From positions 62,001-126,000 of the forward strand of contig JAFEEF010000010.1 of assembly GCA_018241265.1 (NCBI GenBank): a stretch of DNA of 64,000 nucleotides. The letters run 5' to 3'. The translations under genes and the position numbers were made by a program. Every line of letters starts with the position of its first letter. Within the stretch, counting starts at the first letter, position 1. Source of the DNA: Pseudomonadota bacterium. GTDB taxonomy: Bacteria > Pseudomonadota > Gammaproteobacteria > Burkholderiales > Burkholderiaceae_C. The notes beneath the pieces were generated by a model. That model was given only the letters and a program-made list of their open reading frames with translations, was not told where the DNA came from and ran no database searches. Shown one piece after another: positions 29,062 to 39,215 of the stretch.

Positions 29062-29451
29062 ATGGCTCAATGGCGCAGGAAGACGGCCGACGAGGTCTAC
29101 GGCGACGACGAGGTCAAGGCGCGGCTCGCCGAGGAACTGCCGGCGTGGTACCTCGAGGACGGCTGGATCCGCCGCAAGTACAAGACGAGCGGCTGGAAGG
29201 GCACGCTGATGGTCGTCAACACCGTCGGCCATCTGGCCGAGGCGGCCTGGCACCATCCGGACCTCAACGTGTCCTATGCGTTCGTCGTCGTCAAGCTCGC
29301 GAACCACGCCGCCAAGGGCATCACCGAGAAGGACTTCGCGCTCGCGAAGAAGATCGAGGACACGGTGATGTGGCGGCCGGGCGCGGACGAAGGCTCGGCG
29401 CTCGAGGGCACGCCGGACGATCCGCGCTTCAAGTACGTGAAGTACGACTGA
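29062..29451 (+). CDS. pterin-4a-carbinolamine dehydratase-like protein
   Basis: 129 residues from ATG 29062, preceded by AGGAG; an in-frame ATG at 29035 lacks a ribosome binding site. The signature histidines and surroundings are present: HLAEAAWHHPDLNVSYAFVVVKL with HHPD at 64-67, written here as part of a segment that continues to NHAAKGITEKDF. The family dehydrates 4a-hydroxy-pterins. Members are regular neighbours of methanopterin genes in C1 loci, where a role in H4MPT synthesis or pterin recycling is assumed. It is the first gene of the C1 locus here, and a stem-loop follows at 29555-29573. Confidence 0.85.
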   Translation: MAQWRRKTADEVYGDDEVKARLAEELPAWYLEDGWIRRKYKTSGWKGTLMVVNTVGHLAEAAWHHPDLNVSYAFVVVKLANHAAKGITEKDFALAKKIEDTVMWRPGADEGSALEGTPDDPRFKYVKYD

Positions 29452-29492
29452 CGGATTGCGGGCGACCGCTCGGGTGGTCCTGAGCATTCGGA

Positions 29493-29504
29493 CGGGTTTA
29501 CCCG
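29493..29504 (+). promoter_or_regulatory. inverted repeat, possible upstream activator site
   Basis: CGGGT-TT-ACCCG, nested within a TTCGG...CCGAA pair. Its centre lies about 128 bp before the transcription start predicted from the -24/-12 element at 29600-29614, a typical distance for a sigma-54 enhancer-binding site. The assignment is speculative. Confidence 0.3.
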
Positions 29505-29599
29505 AACCCGGCCGGAAAGCGCATGACAGACTGTCTCGATGCCGGCACATTCGTCCGACCGGCCTGCGGTCGGGGCCGTCCGCAACGCCGGAAGGCCCG

Positions 29600-29614
29600 G
29601 GGAACGCGGCTTGC
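29600..29614 (+). promoter_or_regulatory. candidate sigma-54 promoter for beta-RFAP synthase gene
   Basis: GGGAAC-N5-TTGC against the consensus TGGCAC-N5-TTGC. The -24 GG and -12 GC are spaced by exactly 10 bases and followed by a T-run. The upstream half has two mismatches, so it is the weakest of four candidates in the locus. Predicted start of transcription is near 29626. Confidence 0.4.
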
Positions 29615-29656
29615 TTTGAGATACGTTCCGATGTCCTTGCCGAGCCGTCTGCCGCG

Positions 29657-30706
29657 ATGTCCAGCGCCGTTACCTACGCTCCCGCGCTACCGAACAACTC
29701 GGTCGCGCAAGCCATGCTGACCCTGCGCACACCGGGGCGCCTGCACCTCGGCTTTCTCGATCCGTCCGGATCGCTGGGCCGGCGCTTCGGCAGCCTCGGC
29801 CTCGTCATCGAAGGCTACGAGACCGCGCTCGAGCTGTGCGCCGCCGAACGCGATGCGATCAGCGGCGATACGCCCGCGGCGCGCGCCGAGCTCGAGCGCG
29901 CCGCCGCCCATCTCGACCGGCTGCGGCGCCAGAGCGGCTGCCGTGCGCCGCTGGCGCTCCGTCTGATCGACGTGCTGCCGGCGCATGCGGGCTTCGGTTC
30001 GGGCACGCAGCTCGCGCTCGCGATCGGTCGTGCGTTCGCGCAGTGGCACGGTCTGACGGTGAACAGCGCGACCCTCGCGCAGTGGCTGGGCCGCGGCGTG
30101 CGGTCCGGCATCGGCATCGCCGGCTTCGACGAAGGCGGGCTGCTCGTCGACGGCGGCCCATCGGCCGACGGCACGCCGGCGCCGCTGCTGTCGCGCGTTG
30201 CGTTGCCCGCCGCATGGCGCGTCATCGTCGTCGAGGACCGCACGCAGTCGGGCCTGTCGGGCAGCCGCGAGCGTGCCGCGCTGGCCGAGCTCGCGCCGAT
30301 GCCGCAGGCGGTCGCCGCCGAGATCTGCCATCAGGTGCTGATGCGCGTGCTGCCGGGCGCGGCCTCGGCCGAGTTCGCGAGCTTCGCGACCGGCCTGACG
30401 CGCGTGCAGCAGTTGCTCGGCGAGCACTTCGCGCCGGCGCAGGGCGGCTCGGCCTACACCAGCGCCGCGGTCGGCCAGCTCGTGCAATGGATCGCCGAGG
30501 CGACGCACGGCGCGGTCGGCCAGAGTTCATGGGGGCCGACCGGCTTCGTGATCCTGCCGTCCGAGGCCGAAGCCGATGCGATGGTCGATGCGGCGCGCCG
30601 CGCCGGCCTCGTCACGGCCGGCCTCGCGCTGCGCGTGGTGCGCGGCCGCAACCGCGGCGCCACCTTGATCGATACGCGCGCTCCCGGCGTTCGCGCGGCG
30701 TCCTGA
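29657..30706 (+). CDS. beta-ribofuranosylaminobenzene 5'-phosphate synthase
   Basis: 349 residues from ATG 29657; ATG 29714 (MLTLRTPGRLHLGFLDP) is an alternative start that keeps the whole conserved region. GHMP-kinase-like features are visible: a beta-strand opening TPGRLHLGF, the glycine-rich phosphate loop PAHAGFGSGTQLALAIG, and a C-terminal SSWGPTGFVI motif. The enzyme condenses p-aminobenzoate or 4-hydroxybenzoate with PRPP, releasing CO2 and pyrophosphate, the first committed step of (methano)pterin side-chain synthesis. The PabB-PabC fusion at the far end of the locus would supply p-aminobenzoate. The next gene, mtdB, starts 37 bases downstream. Confidence 0.88.
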   Translation: MSSAVTYAPALPNNSVAQAMLTLRTPGRLHLGFLDPSGSLGRRFGSLGLVIEGYETALELCAAERDAISGDTPAARAELERAAAHLDRLRRQSGCRAPLALRLIDVLPAHAGFGSGTQLALAIGRAFAQWHGLTVNSATLAQWLGRGVRSGIGIAGFDEGGLLVDGGPSADGTPAPLLSRVALPAAWRVIVVEDRTQSGLSGSRERAALAELAPMPQAVAAEICHQVLMRVLPGAASAEFASFATGLTRVQQLLGEHFAPAQGGSAYTSAAVGQLVQWIAEATHGAVGQSSWGPTGFVILPSEAEADAMVDAARRAGLVTAGLALRVVRGRNRGATLIDTRAPGVRAAS

Positions 30707-30743
30707 ACGACGTCCTTTCTTTCTTCTGCTGATCACTCGCGTC

Positions 30744-31655
30744 ATGGAACGACCCTACATCCTGCACATGTTCACCCCGGGCAAACAGATGAGCCCGTTC
30801 GACATCAACATGGCGGCCGACGCCGGCTACCAGATCATCGTGCCCTACACCGACGTCGCGATCGACGGCATCACCGGGCTGACGCAGGACGCGATCTTCT
30901 CGCGCGGCCCCAAGGGCGTGCAGCGCACCGGCATCTTCATCGGCGGCCGCGACGCGCTGCTCGCGGCCGACATGCTGACGCGCGCGCAGAAGGCGATGGT
31001 CAAGCCCTTCGTCGTGTCGCTGATGGCCGATCCGAGCGGCGCCTACACGACCGCTGCGGGGATGGTCGCGTCGGTCGAGGCGGCGTTGAAGAAGCATCAT
31101 CGGCATGGCCTCGAAGGCCAGCAGGTCGTGATCCTCGGCGGCACCGGGCCGGTCGGACGGATCGCCGGCGTGCTCGCCGCGCAGGCCGGTGCCGAAGTGC
31201 GGCTGTCGAGCCGCAACGGCATCGACGTGGCCGAGGAAGCAGCGCAGAAGACCGGCGCGCATTTCGGCGTGACCTTGCACGGCGTCTCCGGCGGCGACCG
31301 CGCGGCGATCCGCACGTCGGTCGGCGAGGCCGACGTCGTGCTCGCCTGCGCGGCCGCCGGCGTGCAGGTGCTGTCGCCCGAGGACCTGACGCACGCGAAG
31401 CGGCTCAAGGTCGCGGCCGACGTCAACGCGGTGCCGCCCGAAGGCATCGCCGGCGTCGGCGTGATGGACGACGCCAAGCCGCTCGCAGGCACCCAGGCGG
31501 TCGGCATCGGCGCGCTCGCGATCGGCAACGTCAAGTACCAGACCCAGCATCGCCTGCTGGTGCAGATGTGCGCCGCCGAAAAGGCGGTGGTGCTGAGCTT
31601 CACGGAGGCGTTCGCGACCGCGCGCGCCTTCCTCGCCGAAGGCAAGGCGAGCTGA
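30744..31655 (+). CDS. mtdB: methylene-tetrahydromethanopterin dehydrogenase
   Basis: 303 residues. The opening (ILHMFTPGKQMSPFDINMA DAGY-type, with MSPFD intact), the NAD(P)-binding GGTGPVGR at about residues 132-139 and SSRNG at about 154 match MtdB. MtdB oxidises methylene-H4MPT to methenyl-H4MPT with NAD+ or NADP+ in the cytoplasm, between Fae and Mch. It is distinguished from MtdA by its N-terminal sequence as I recall it. It is followed closely by an ATP-grasp gene and mch, forming a continuous operon through 35596. Confidence 0.93.
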   Translation: MERPYILHMFTPGKQMSPFDINMAADAGYQIIVPYTDVAIDGITGLTQDAIFSRGPKGVQRTGIFIGGRDALLAADMLTRAQKAMVKPFVVSLMADPSGAYTTAAGMVASVEAALKKHHRHGLEGQQVVILGGTGPVGRIAGVLAAQAGAEVRLSSRNGIDVAEEAAQKTGAHFGVTLHGVSGGDRAAIRTSVGEADVVLACAAAGVQVLSPEDLTHAKRLKVAADVNAVPPEGIAGVGVMDDAKPLAGTQAVGIGALAIGNVKYQTQHRLLVQMCAAEKAVVLSFTEAFATARAFLAEGKAS

Positions 31656-31666
31656 TCGCCCGGGAC

Positions 31667-32797
31667 ATGGGCCTGCTCGCCGTCGCGGCGATCTCGGCGC
31701 GTCTGCTTGCCGAAGCGGCGGCGCGCGACGGCTATGCGGTGGCCGCGCTCGACGTGTTCGGCGACGTCGATACCTGTCGCGCGGCATCGCGCTGGTTCGC
31801 GATCGGTACACCGCAAGGGCTGCGCATCGATCCGGACCGCGTGCTGGAAACGCTGACGCTGCTGGCGCGGCGCGGCGATGCGATCGGCTGGATCGCGGGC
31901 GGCGGTCTCGAAGCGTGGCCCGGGATGCTCGCCGCAGGCGCGCGGTTGCTGCCGCTGTTCGGGACGGCGCCGGAGGCGGTGCGGCGCGTGCGCGATCCGG
32001 CGTGCTTCTTCGATGCGTTGGCGCGCCTCGACGTCGAAGCGCCGGCGGTGCGCGCGACGCTGCCGGAGCCGGGCCGCACCGGCTGGCTCGTGAAGGATGC
32101 GCACGGGCAGGGCGGCTGGCACGTGCGGCGTGCGGCGTCGGACGGGCCCGCGGTGCTGCCCGAGCACCACTATGCGCAGCAGGAAGTACCCGGCCTCGCG
32201 ATGTCGGCGACCTACCTTGCCAACGGGTCCGATGCGATCGTGCTCGGCTTCAACGAGATGATCGTGCGCGCGACCGGCGCGCGGCCGTTCGTGCATGCCG
32301 GCACGATCGGGCCGGTCGATCTGCCGGCGAGCGCGGCACGGCGCATCGTGCGCGCGGTCCGCGTACTGGCGCGCGAGTTCGAGCTGCGCGGTCTCGGCAG
32401 CGTCGACTTCATGCTGGACGGCGAGCGCACCTGGGTGCTCGAAGTCAACCCGCGGCCATCGGCCAGCATCGCGCACCATGCGCGCCGGCCGCTCGTGACG
32501 GCGCATCTCGAAGCCTGCCGTGACGGCGTGCTGCCGGACTGGCCGCTCGTGCCCGCGCCTGCCGTCGAAGGCAGCGAGATCGTGGTCGCGCCGCACGACT
32601 GCACCCTCGGCGATGCGGTGGCGCGGCAACTGGCCGACGATCCGCGCGTGCACGATGTGTCGTGCGCCGGCACGCGCTTTGCGGCCGGCGATCCGGTGTG
32701 CAGCATCGAGGCGCGCGGTGCCTCGGCCGCCGACGTGCGCACCGGGCTCGACGCCGCTCGCAAGACCATCGAAAAGATCCTGGAGACCTGTCCATGA
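31667..32797 (+). CDS. ATP-grasp protein of the H4MPT locus
   Basis: 376 residues from ATG 31667, 11 bases after mtdB. ATP-grasp features: KDAHGQGGWHVR (ATP-binding lysine and glycine loop), E/Q...QQEVPGLAMSATYLANG, and the metal site VLEVNPRPSASI. The last 70 residues form a lipoyl-like or biotin-carboxylase-like C-terminal extension. Proteins of this family accompany mch and mtdB in most bacterial H4MPT clusters, but the reaction is not known to me; an amide-bond-forming step in cofactor synthesis is likely. Its stop overlaps mch as ATGA (32794-32797). Confidence 0.8.
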   Translation: MGLLAVAAISARLLAEAAARDGYAVAALDVFGDVDTCRAASRWFAIGTPQGLRIDPDRVLETLTLLARRGDAIGWIAGGGLEAWPGMLAAGARLLPLFGTAPEAVRRVRDPACFFDALARLDVEAPAVRATLPEPGRTGWLVKDAHGQGGWHVRRAASDGPAVLPEHHYAQQEVPGLAMSATYLANGSDAIVLGFNEMIVRATGARPFVHAGTIGPVDLPASAARRIVRAVRVLAREFELRGLGSVDFMLDGERTWVLEVNPRPSASIAHHARRPLVTAHLEACRDGVLPDWPLVPAPAVEGSEIVVAPHDCTLGDAVARQLADDPRVHDVSCAGTRFAAGDPVCSIEARGASAADVRTGLDAARKTIEKILETCP

Positions 32798-33792
32798 ATG
32801 CCGATCCTGCTGTCGCTCCCGTGCTGTCGGTGAATGCGCGTGCGCAGCCGCTCGTCGAGCGGCTGATCGCCGATGCGGCCGAGCTCGACGTCGCGGTCGA
32901 GCGCGATGCGAGCGGCGTGACCCTCATCGATGCCGGCATCGATGTGCGCGGCGGCATCGAAGCCGGCCTGCGCATGGGCGAGATCTGCCTCGGCGGCCTC
33001 GGCCGCGTGAGCCTGCGTCCGGGCATGGGCGAAGGCTGGCCGACCTGGGTCGAGGTCGCGAGCTCGCAGCCGGTGATCGGCTGCCTCGCGAGCCAGTACG
33101 CCGGCTGGAGCCTCGCCGCCAGCAAGGAGGAGACGGGCGGCAAGAAGTTCTTCTCGCTCGGCTCGGGGCCGGCGCGTGCGCTCGCGGCCAAGGAGACGCT
33201 GTTCGACGAGCTCGGCTACCGCGACCAGGCCGCCACCGGCGTGCTGGTGCTCGAGGTCGATCGCCGGCCGCCGGCTGTCGTCATCGAGAAGATCCTGCGC
33301 GACTGCCGGCTCGCGGCCGAGGGCCTGACGATCGTCGTCGCGCCGACGTCCAGCCTCGCCGGCACGACGCAGGTCGTCACGCGCGTGCTCGAGACCGGCC
33401 TGCACAAGGCGCACGAGCTCGGCTTCGACCTGACCCGCGTGGTCGAAGGCGCGGGTGCCGCGCCGCTGCCGGCGCCGAGTCCCGACGGCGTCGAGGCGAT
33501 GGGCCGCACCAACGACGCGATCCTCTACGGCGGCCGCGTGCACCTGACGGTCGATTGCGACGACGATGCGGCGCGCGACCTCGCGCAGAAGCTGCCGTCG
33601 CGCAACTCGCGCGACCATGGACGCTCGTTCGCCGAGATCTTCAAGGAGGTCGAGTACGACTTCTACAAGATCGACGGCGCGCTGTTCGCGCCCGCCGAGG
33701 TGTGGGTGACGAACATCCGGAGCGGCAACACCTGGCACGGCGGCGGGCTGGAGCTGGGGCTGCTGCAGCGGCTCTGGCAGAAGGAGGCGTAG
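32794..33792 (+). CDS. mch: methenyltetrahydromethanopterin cyclohydrolase
   Basis: 332 residues from ATG 32794, fixed by the ATGA overlap. Family features include LSVNARAQPLVERLI at the start, the glycine-rich EAGLRMGEICLGGLG, and the C-terminal catalytic region PSRNSRDHGRSFAEIF and FYKIDGALFAPAEVWVTN (each given separately). Mch converts methenyl-H4MPT to 5-formyl-H4MPT, the step before the formyltransferase/hydrolase complex. The length is normal for bacterial Mch (320-330). An adjacent GTG start follows the stop by two bases. Confidence 0.95.
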   Translation: MNADPAVAPVLSVNARAQPLVERLIADAAELDVAVERDASGVTLIDAGIDVRGGIEAGLRMGEICLGGLGRVSLRPGMGEGWPTWVEVASSQPVIGCLASQYAGWSLAASKEETGGKKFFSLGSGPARALAAKETLFDELGYRDQAATGVLVLEVDRRPPAVVIEKILRDCRLAAEGLTIVVAPTSSLAGTTQVVTRVLETGLHKAHELGFDLTRVVEGAGAAPLPAPSPDGVEAMGRTNDAILYGGRVHLTVDCDDDAARDLAQKLPSRNSRDHGRSFAEIFKEVEYDFYKIDGALFAPAEVWVTNIRSGNTWHGGGLELGLLQRLWQKEA

Positions 33793-33794
33793 GG

Positions 33795-34718
33795 GTGCGC
33801 GTCGCGATCTTCACCGACGCGATCGGCTGGCACACGCGTCAGCTGCGGGCCGCGTTGCGCGCGCGCGGCGCGGTCGGCCGCTGCGTCGACCTCGAAGACT
33901 GCGCGATCGACACCACGGCGAGCTGGCACGGCCTCGTGATCCCCGGCTACGGCCGCGAGCTGCCCGATGCGGCGCTGGTGCGCGGCATCGCCGGCGGTAC
34001 CTTCGAGCAGGTCACGAAGCGCCTCGGCGTCCTGCATGCGCTGCGCGAGCTCGGCGTGCCGGTCTACAACGATGCCCGCGCGATCGAGCGCAGCGTCGAC
34101 AAGTCGATGACGAGCCTGCTGCTCCATGCGGCCGGCGTCCCGACGCCGCCGACCTGGGCCACCGAATCCGCCGCGCAGGCGCAGCGCATCGTGATGCGCG
34201 AAAGCGCGGCCGGCCGAGCGCTGGTGTTGAAGCCGCTGTTCGGCTCGCAAGGCCAGGGCCTGCAGCTCGTCGGCTCGGTCGATGGCACCCATCGCCCGCT
34301 GCCGGCGCTGGCCGACGGCTACGGCGCGTTCGCGTATCTGCAGCGCTATATCGCGCCGATCACGACGCCGGGCTACGACTGGCGCGTGCTCGTCGTCGGC
34401 GGCCGCGCGCGGACCGCGATGCGGCGCGTCAGCACGCACTGGATCCACAACGTCGCGCAGGGCGCGCGCTGCGAGCCGGCCGAGCTGACCGACGAGCTCG
34501 CGACGCCGGCCGAACGCGCTGCCGCGGCGCTCGCGATGGACTATGCCGGCATCGACCTGATCCCGTCGGCCGACGGCGCGCCGGCGCAGGTGCTCGAGGT
34601 GAACGGCGTCGCGGCCTGGCAAGGCCTGCAGCGCGTCACCGGCTTCTCGATCGCACGCGCGATCGTCGACGACCTGTTCGACCGCCGCCTCGCACAGCCG
34701 GCCGCGCGGCGCGCATGA
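33795..34718 (+). CDS. RimK-like ATP-grasp ligase of the H4MPT locus
   Basis: 307 residues from GTG 33795; GGAGGCGTAGGG just upstream is a strong ribosome binding site. Features: VYNDARAIERSVDKSMTSLLL, PTPPTWATES, ATP-binding LVLKPLFGSQGQGLQLV, and metal site VLEVNGVAAWQGLQ, all typical of RimK/MptN-type alpha-glutamate ligases. MptN adds glutamate to tetrahydromethanopterin in some archaea; a related tailoring role for the bacterial pterin is plausible but unproven. The stop overlaps the next start as ATGA (34715-34718). Confidence 0.82.
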   Translation: MRVAIFTDAIGWHTRQLRAALRARGAVGRCVDLEDCAIDTTASWHGLVIPGYGRELPDAALVRGIAGGTFEQVTKRLGVLHALRELGVPVYNDARAIERSVDKSMTSLLLHAAGVPTPPTWATESAAQAQRIVMRESAAGRALVLKPLFGSQGQGLQLVGSVDGTHRPLPALADGYGAFAYLQRYIAPITTPGYDWRVLVVGGRARTAMRRVSTHWIHNVAQGARCEPAELTDELATPAERAAAALAMDYAGIDLIPSADGAPAQVLEVNGVAAWQGLQRVTGFSIARAIVDDLFDRRLAQPAARRA

Positions 34719-35596
34719 CGTCGGCGTCGACCGAGATCGCGCAGGCCTTTCTGCGTGCCTGCTGGCTGGACGTCGCGGTACGCAAGGCCGGCAACGTCAG
34801 CGTCGCATCGGCCGGGCACCGCATGCAGGCCGACCTGTTCGTGCGCAGCGCCCGCGCCGCGGCCGGGTCGCTGTGCACGCCGGGCGCGCGCGTCGGCACA
34901 CGCATCGAAACGGCGATGGCGGCAAGCTGGGCGGCGGCCGGCTGCAACACCAACCTCGGCATCCTGCTGCTCTGCGCGCCGGTCGCGCGTGCCGCCGAGC
35001 GTGCGGGACCATGCCGGCTGCAGGCGGCGCTCGGTGCGGTGCTCGACGAACTCGACGTCGACGATGCGCGCGCGGCCTATCGCGCGATCGCACGGGCCAA
35101 CCCCGGCGGCCTCGGCAGCGCGCCCGAACAGGACGTGCACGCGGCGCCCACGCTCGGCCTGCGCGCCGCGATGGCGCTGGCCGCCGATCGGGACCTGATC
35201 GCGCGCCAGTACGCGAACGGCTATGCCGATCTGTTCGACGTCGCGCTGCCGGCACTGCCATCGGTGTTTCCACCAGGGAGCATCGAGATCGAGGGCCCGG
35301 TCGAGCCGGCCATCGTGGCTGCCGTCCAGGCCGTGTACCTGCGCCTGCTCGCCGCTTTTCCCGATTCACACATTGTTCGAAAACACGGCGCCGGCGTGGC
35401 ACAGAATGTCATGGCCGCGGCGCAGCCCTGGGCCGAGCGTGCGGCGCAGGGCGAACGGCTCGATGCCGATCCGGCCTATGCCGCCTGGGACGAGGCACTC
35501 AAGCGCGTCGGTATCAACCCGGGCACGACGGCCGATTTCGCCGTGGCGACGCTGTTCGTCGCCGGGCTGATGGGAGGCTCGGCCGCGCCGGCCTGA
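34715..35596 (+). CDS. CitG/MdcB-like triphosphoribosyl-dephospho-CoA synthase family protein
   Basis: 293 residues. Conserved family motifs: EVRKAGNVS-like VRKAGNVSVA near residue 25, NTNLGILLLCAP at about 73-84, a DVHAAP stretch, and VRKHGAGVAQNVM at about 220-232. CitG proteins join ATP-derived ribose units to dephospho-CoA. Homologues in H4MPT loci (the orf5 group, as I recall it) are required for the pathway, but their true substrate is undetermined; a phosphoribosylation in cofactor synthesis is a reasonable guess. It is the last gene before the fae promoter region. Confidence 0.82.
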   Translation: MTSASTEIAQAFLRACWLDVAVRKAGNVSVASAGHRMQADLFVRSARAAAGSLCTPGARVGTRIETAMAASWAAAGCNTNLGILLLCAPVARAAERAGPCRLQAALGAVLDELDVDDARAAYRAIARANPGGLGSAPEQDVHAAPTLGLRAAMALAADRDLIARQYANGYADLFDVALPALPSVFPPGSIEIEGPVEPAIVAAVQAVYLRLLAAFPDSHIVRKHGAGVAQNVMAAAQPWAERAAQGERLDADPAYAAWDEALKRVGINPGTTADFAVATLFVAGLMGGSAAPA

Positions 35597-35712
35597 CGGC
35601 GGCGACGTCACCTGCCGGTCATGGCACGGAACGTGATACCTTCACCCCCACGCTGGCGATCCTGCCAGTGTCGTGATCGTCCTAGAACTGCTATTCAGGA
35701 GATACAAGCACC

Positions 35713-36225
35713 ATGGCAAAAATCGATCGCATGCTGGTGGGCGAGTCGTTGGTCGGCGACGGCAACGAGGTGGCACACATCGACCTCATCATCGGCCCGC
35801 GCGGCAGCCCGGCCGAAGCTGCGTTCGCGAACGCGCTCACCAACAACAAGGACGGCTTCACGTCGCTGCTCGCCGTGGTGGCTCCGAACCTGCTGACCAA
35901 GCCGGCCACCGTGATGTTCAACAAGGTCACGATCAAGGGCGCGAAGCAGGCGGTGCAGATGTTCGGTCCGGCCCAGCGCGGCGTCGCGATGGCGGTGGCC
36001 GATTCCGTCGAGGACGGCACGATCCCGGCCGACGAAGCCGACAACCTGTTCGTCTGCGTCGGCGTCTTCATCCACTGGCTCGCCGAGGACGACAAGAAGA
36101 TCCAGGACTACAACTACCAGGCTACCCGCGAGTCGATCAAGCGCGCCGTCGCCGGCACGCCGACCGCCGCCGAAGTGGTGTCGAAGAAGGGCAGCGCCGC
36201 CCACCCGTTCGCTGCGCACCAATAA
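35713..36225 (+). CDS. fae: formaldehyde-activating enzyme
   Basis: 170 residues. The N-terminus [19 protein letters not shown] is followed by [11 protein letters not shown] with the catalytic histidine at position 22. The family's middle section ([20 protein letters not shown]) is fully conserved. Fae condenses formaldehyde with H4MPT to methylene-H4MPT and is usually among the most abundant proteins of methylotrophs. In keeping with that, it has a strong AGGAG site, its own 116-base leader region and an intrinsic terminator, so it is likely transcribed as a separate, highly expressed unit. Confidence 0.97.
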   Translation: MAKIDRMLVGESLVGDGNEVAHIDLIIGPRGSPAEAAFANALTNNKDGFTSLLAVVAPNLLTKPATVMFNKVTIKGAKQAVQMFGPAQRGVAMAVADSVEDGTIPADEADNLFVCVGVFIHWLAEDDKKIQDYNYQATRESIKRAVAGTPTAAEVVSKKGSAAHPFAAHQ

Positions 36226-36241
36226 GCGTTCGCCGAATGGA

Positions 36242-36267
36242 AAAAGCCGCCCGGTCGGGCGGCTTTT
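36242..36267 (+). terminator. intrinsic terminator after fae
   Basis: AAAAGCCGCCCG-GT-CGGGCGGCTTTT: a near-perfect 12-bp inverted repeat ending in TTTT, 17 bases after the fae stop. With A-runs on one side and T-runs on the other it can act in both directions, so it also terminates the convergent folB-like gene on the minus strand. Confidence 0.9.
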
Positions 36268-36293
36268 GCTTGATGGGGAGGCTGTGCTGCGGA

Positions 36294-36776
36294 TCAGCGC
36301 CCGCCCGGCACCATGCCGCTGCCGATCAGTTGCAGCACGGCCGCGCCGCGGCTCGCGCCCGCATCGGAACGCGGCGGCGCCGTCCGTTCGATCTGTACGC
36401 CGACCGCTTGCACGTCGTCGAACTTCTGCGGCTTGACGACCTTCACGCGCACCCAGTGCGCGCCGAACTCGCCGATCAGGATGTCGGCGATCGCCTCGGC
36501 GAAGGCTTCGAGGAGCTGCAGGCGATGCTCGACGAGCAGCCGGTGCAGCCGCGCGCGCACTTCGCCGTAGTCGATCGTGTCGACGATCCGGTCGGTCTCG
36601 CAGGCGCGCGCATGCGGCACGCCGGCATGGACGTCGATGACGAGCGGCTGCGGCCGGTGCAGCTCGCTGTCGTGGATGCCGATCACCGTCTGGCCGGTCA
36701 GGCCTTCGATGAAGATCAGGTCGAGCGGTGCCGGCTCGGCGGCGTTCGATGGCGTGGGGCGCGGGTTCGGCAGCAT
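36294..36776 (-). CDS. dihydroneopterin aldolase-like protein
   Basis: 160 residues from ATG 36776. The family core is visible: DLIFIEGLTGQTVIGIHDSE, LVIDVHAG, IVDTIDYGEVRARLHRLL, LLEAFAEAIADIL and VRVKVVKPQKF. It would convert 7,8-dihydroneopterin to 6-hydroxymethyl-7,8-dihydropterin, the pterin precursor that is joined to beta-RFAP. It is transcribed towards fae and away from the sigma-54 activator, and a good -24/-12 element lies 43 bases upstream. The last 30 residues are a Gly/Pro-rich tail not needed for the fold. Confidence 0.88.
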   Translation of the reverse strand: MLPNPRPTPSNAAEPAPLDLIFIEGLTGQTVIGIHDSELHRPQPLVIDVHAGVPHARACETDRIVDTIDYGEVRARLHRLLVEHRLQLLEAFAEAIADILIGEFGAHWVRVKVVKPQKFDDVQAVGVQIERTAPPRSDAGASRGAAVLQLIGSGMVPGGR

Positions 36777-36818
36777 GGCGGATGAGGTGGCGGCAGTGGG
36801 GCGCGAGGGCCACACATC

Positions 36819-36833
36819 GCAATTTATGCGCCA
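36819..36833 (-). promoter_or_regulatory. sigma-54 promoter for the dihydroneopterin aldolase gene
   Basis: Read on the minus strand: TGGCGC-ATAAA-TTGC, one mismatch to TGGCAC-N5-TTGC, with GG and GC spaced by 10 bases. Predicted start is near 36807, giving a leader of about 30 bases. It lies in the divergent gap shared with the sigma-54 activator gene. Confidence 0.6.
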
Positions 36834-36853
36834 ATCCGGCGCGATCAAGTCAC

Positions 36854-36870
36854 CCGGGTGTTTCACCCGG
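36854..36870. promoter_or_regulatory. 17-bp dyad, possible activator binding site
   Basis: CCGGGTG-TTT-CACCCGG is a perfect 7-bp inverted repeat. It sits between the minus-strand sigma-54 promoter (36819-36833) and the activator gene, so it could serve as enhancer, autoregulatory operator or both. It is closer to the promoter (about -55) than most enhancers. Confidence 0.45.
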
Positions 36871-37052
36871 TACACCAGGGTCCGGCATGGACCAGAATCC
36901 GGAGTCGGCCGCGCCGCGTATCGGGTGCTGGAACATCGATACCATCGCGTGACGGCCCGCCGGGAAGAGCCCCCGGCGGCCGCGGCCGCCGCCCCCGAAC
37001 CGGGGTCGATCCGATTCGAGCGCGGCTGTTCTTCGACCCGGGAGACAACTGC

Positions 37053-39086
<2,034 letters not shown>

Positions 39087-39094
39087 GCGCGGTG

Positions 39095-39113
39095 GGGCGG
39101 CGGCACGCCGCCC
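39095..39113 (+). terminator. GC-rich hairpin after the activator gene
   Basis: GGGCGGCG-GCA-CGCCGCCC, a perfect 8-bp stem starting 8 bases after the stop codon. It lacks a T-run, so it is either a weak terminator or an mRNA-end stabiliser; an activator site for the promoter at 39148 is less likely because it is so close. Confidence 0.35.
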
Positions 39114-39147
39114 GTCGTCCGCGGAATCGACGCCAGGCCTGCGTCGC

Positions 39148-39162
39148 AGGCACCCGGCTTGC
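39148..39162 (+). promoter_or_regulatory. sigma-54 promoter for the DHPS-like/DUF447/mfnB operon
   Basis: AGGCAC-CCGGC-TTGC followed by A: one mismatch to TGGCAC-N5-TTGCA with correct GG/GC spacing. It overlaps a perfect dyad GCCTGCG-T-CGCAGGC (39137-39151). Predicted start is near 39174, 42 bases before the ATG at 39216. Confidence 0.6.
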
Positions 39163-39215
39163 ATTCCCCGCAGCCGGCGGCGCGCGCCTCGTGCGCCTGC
39201 CGCTGACGAACCTCG

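Noticed and set aside
35622..35636. TGGCAC upstream of fae as a fifth sigma-54 promoter
   Set aside because: The -24 half is perfect but the -12 position reads GTGA and lacks the essential GC pair; fae more likely has a different, strong promoter.
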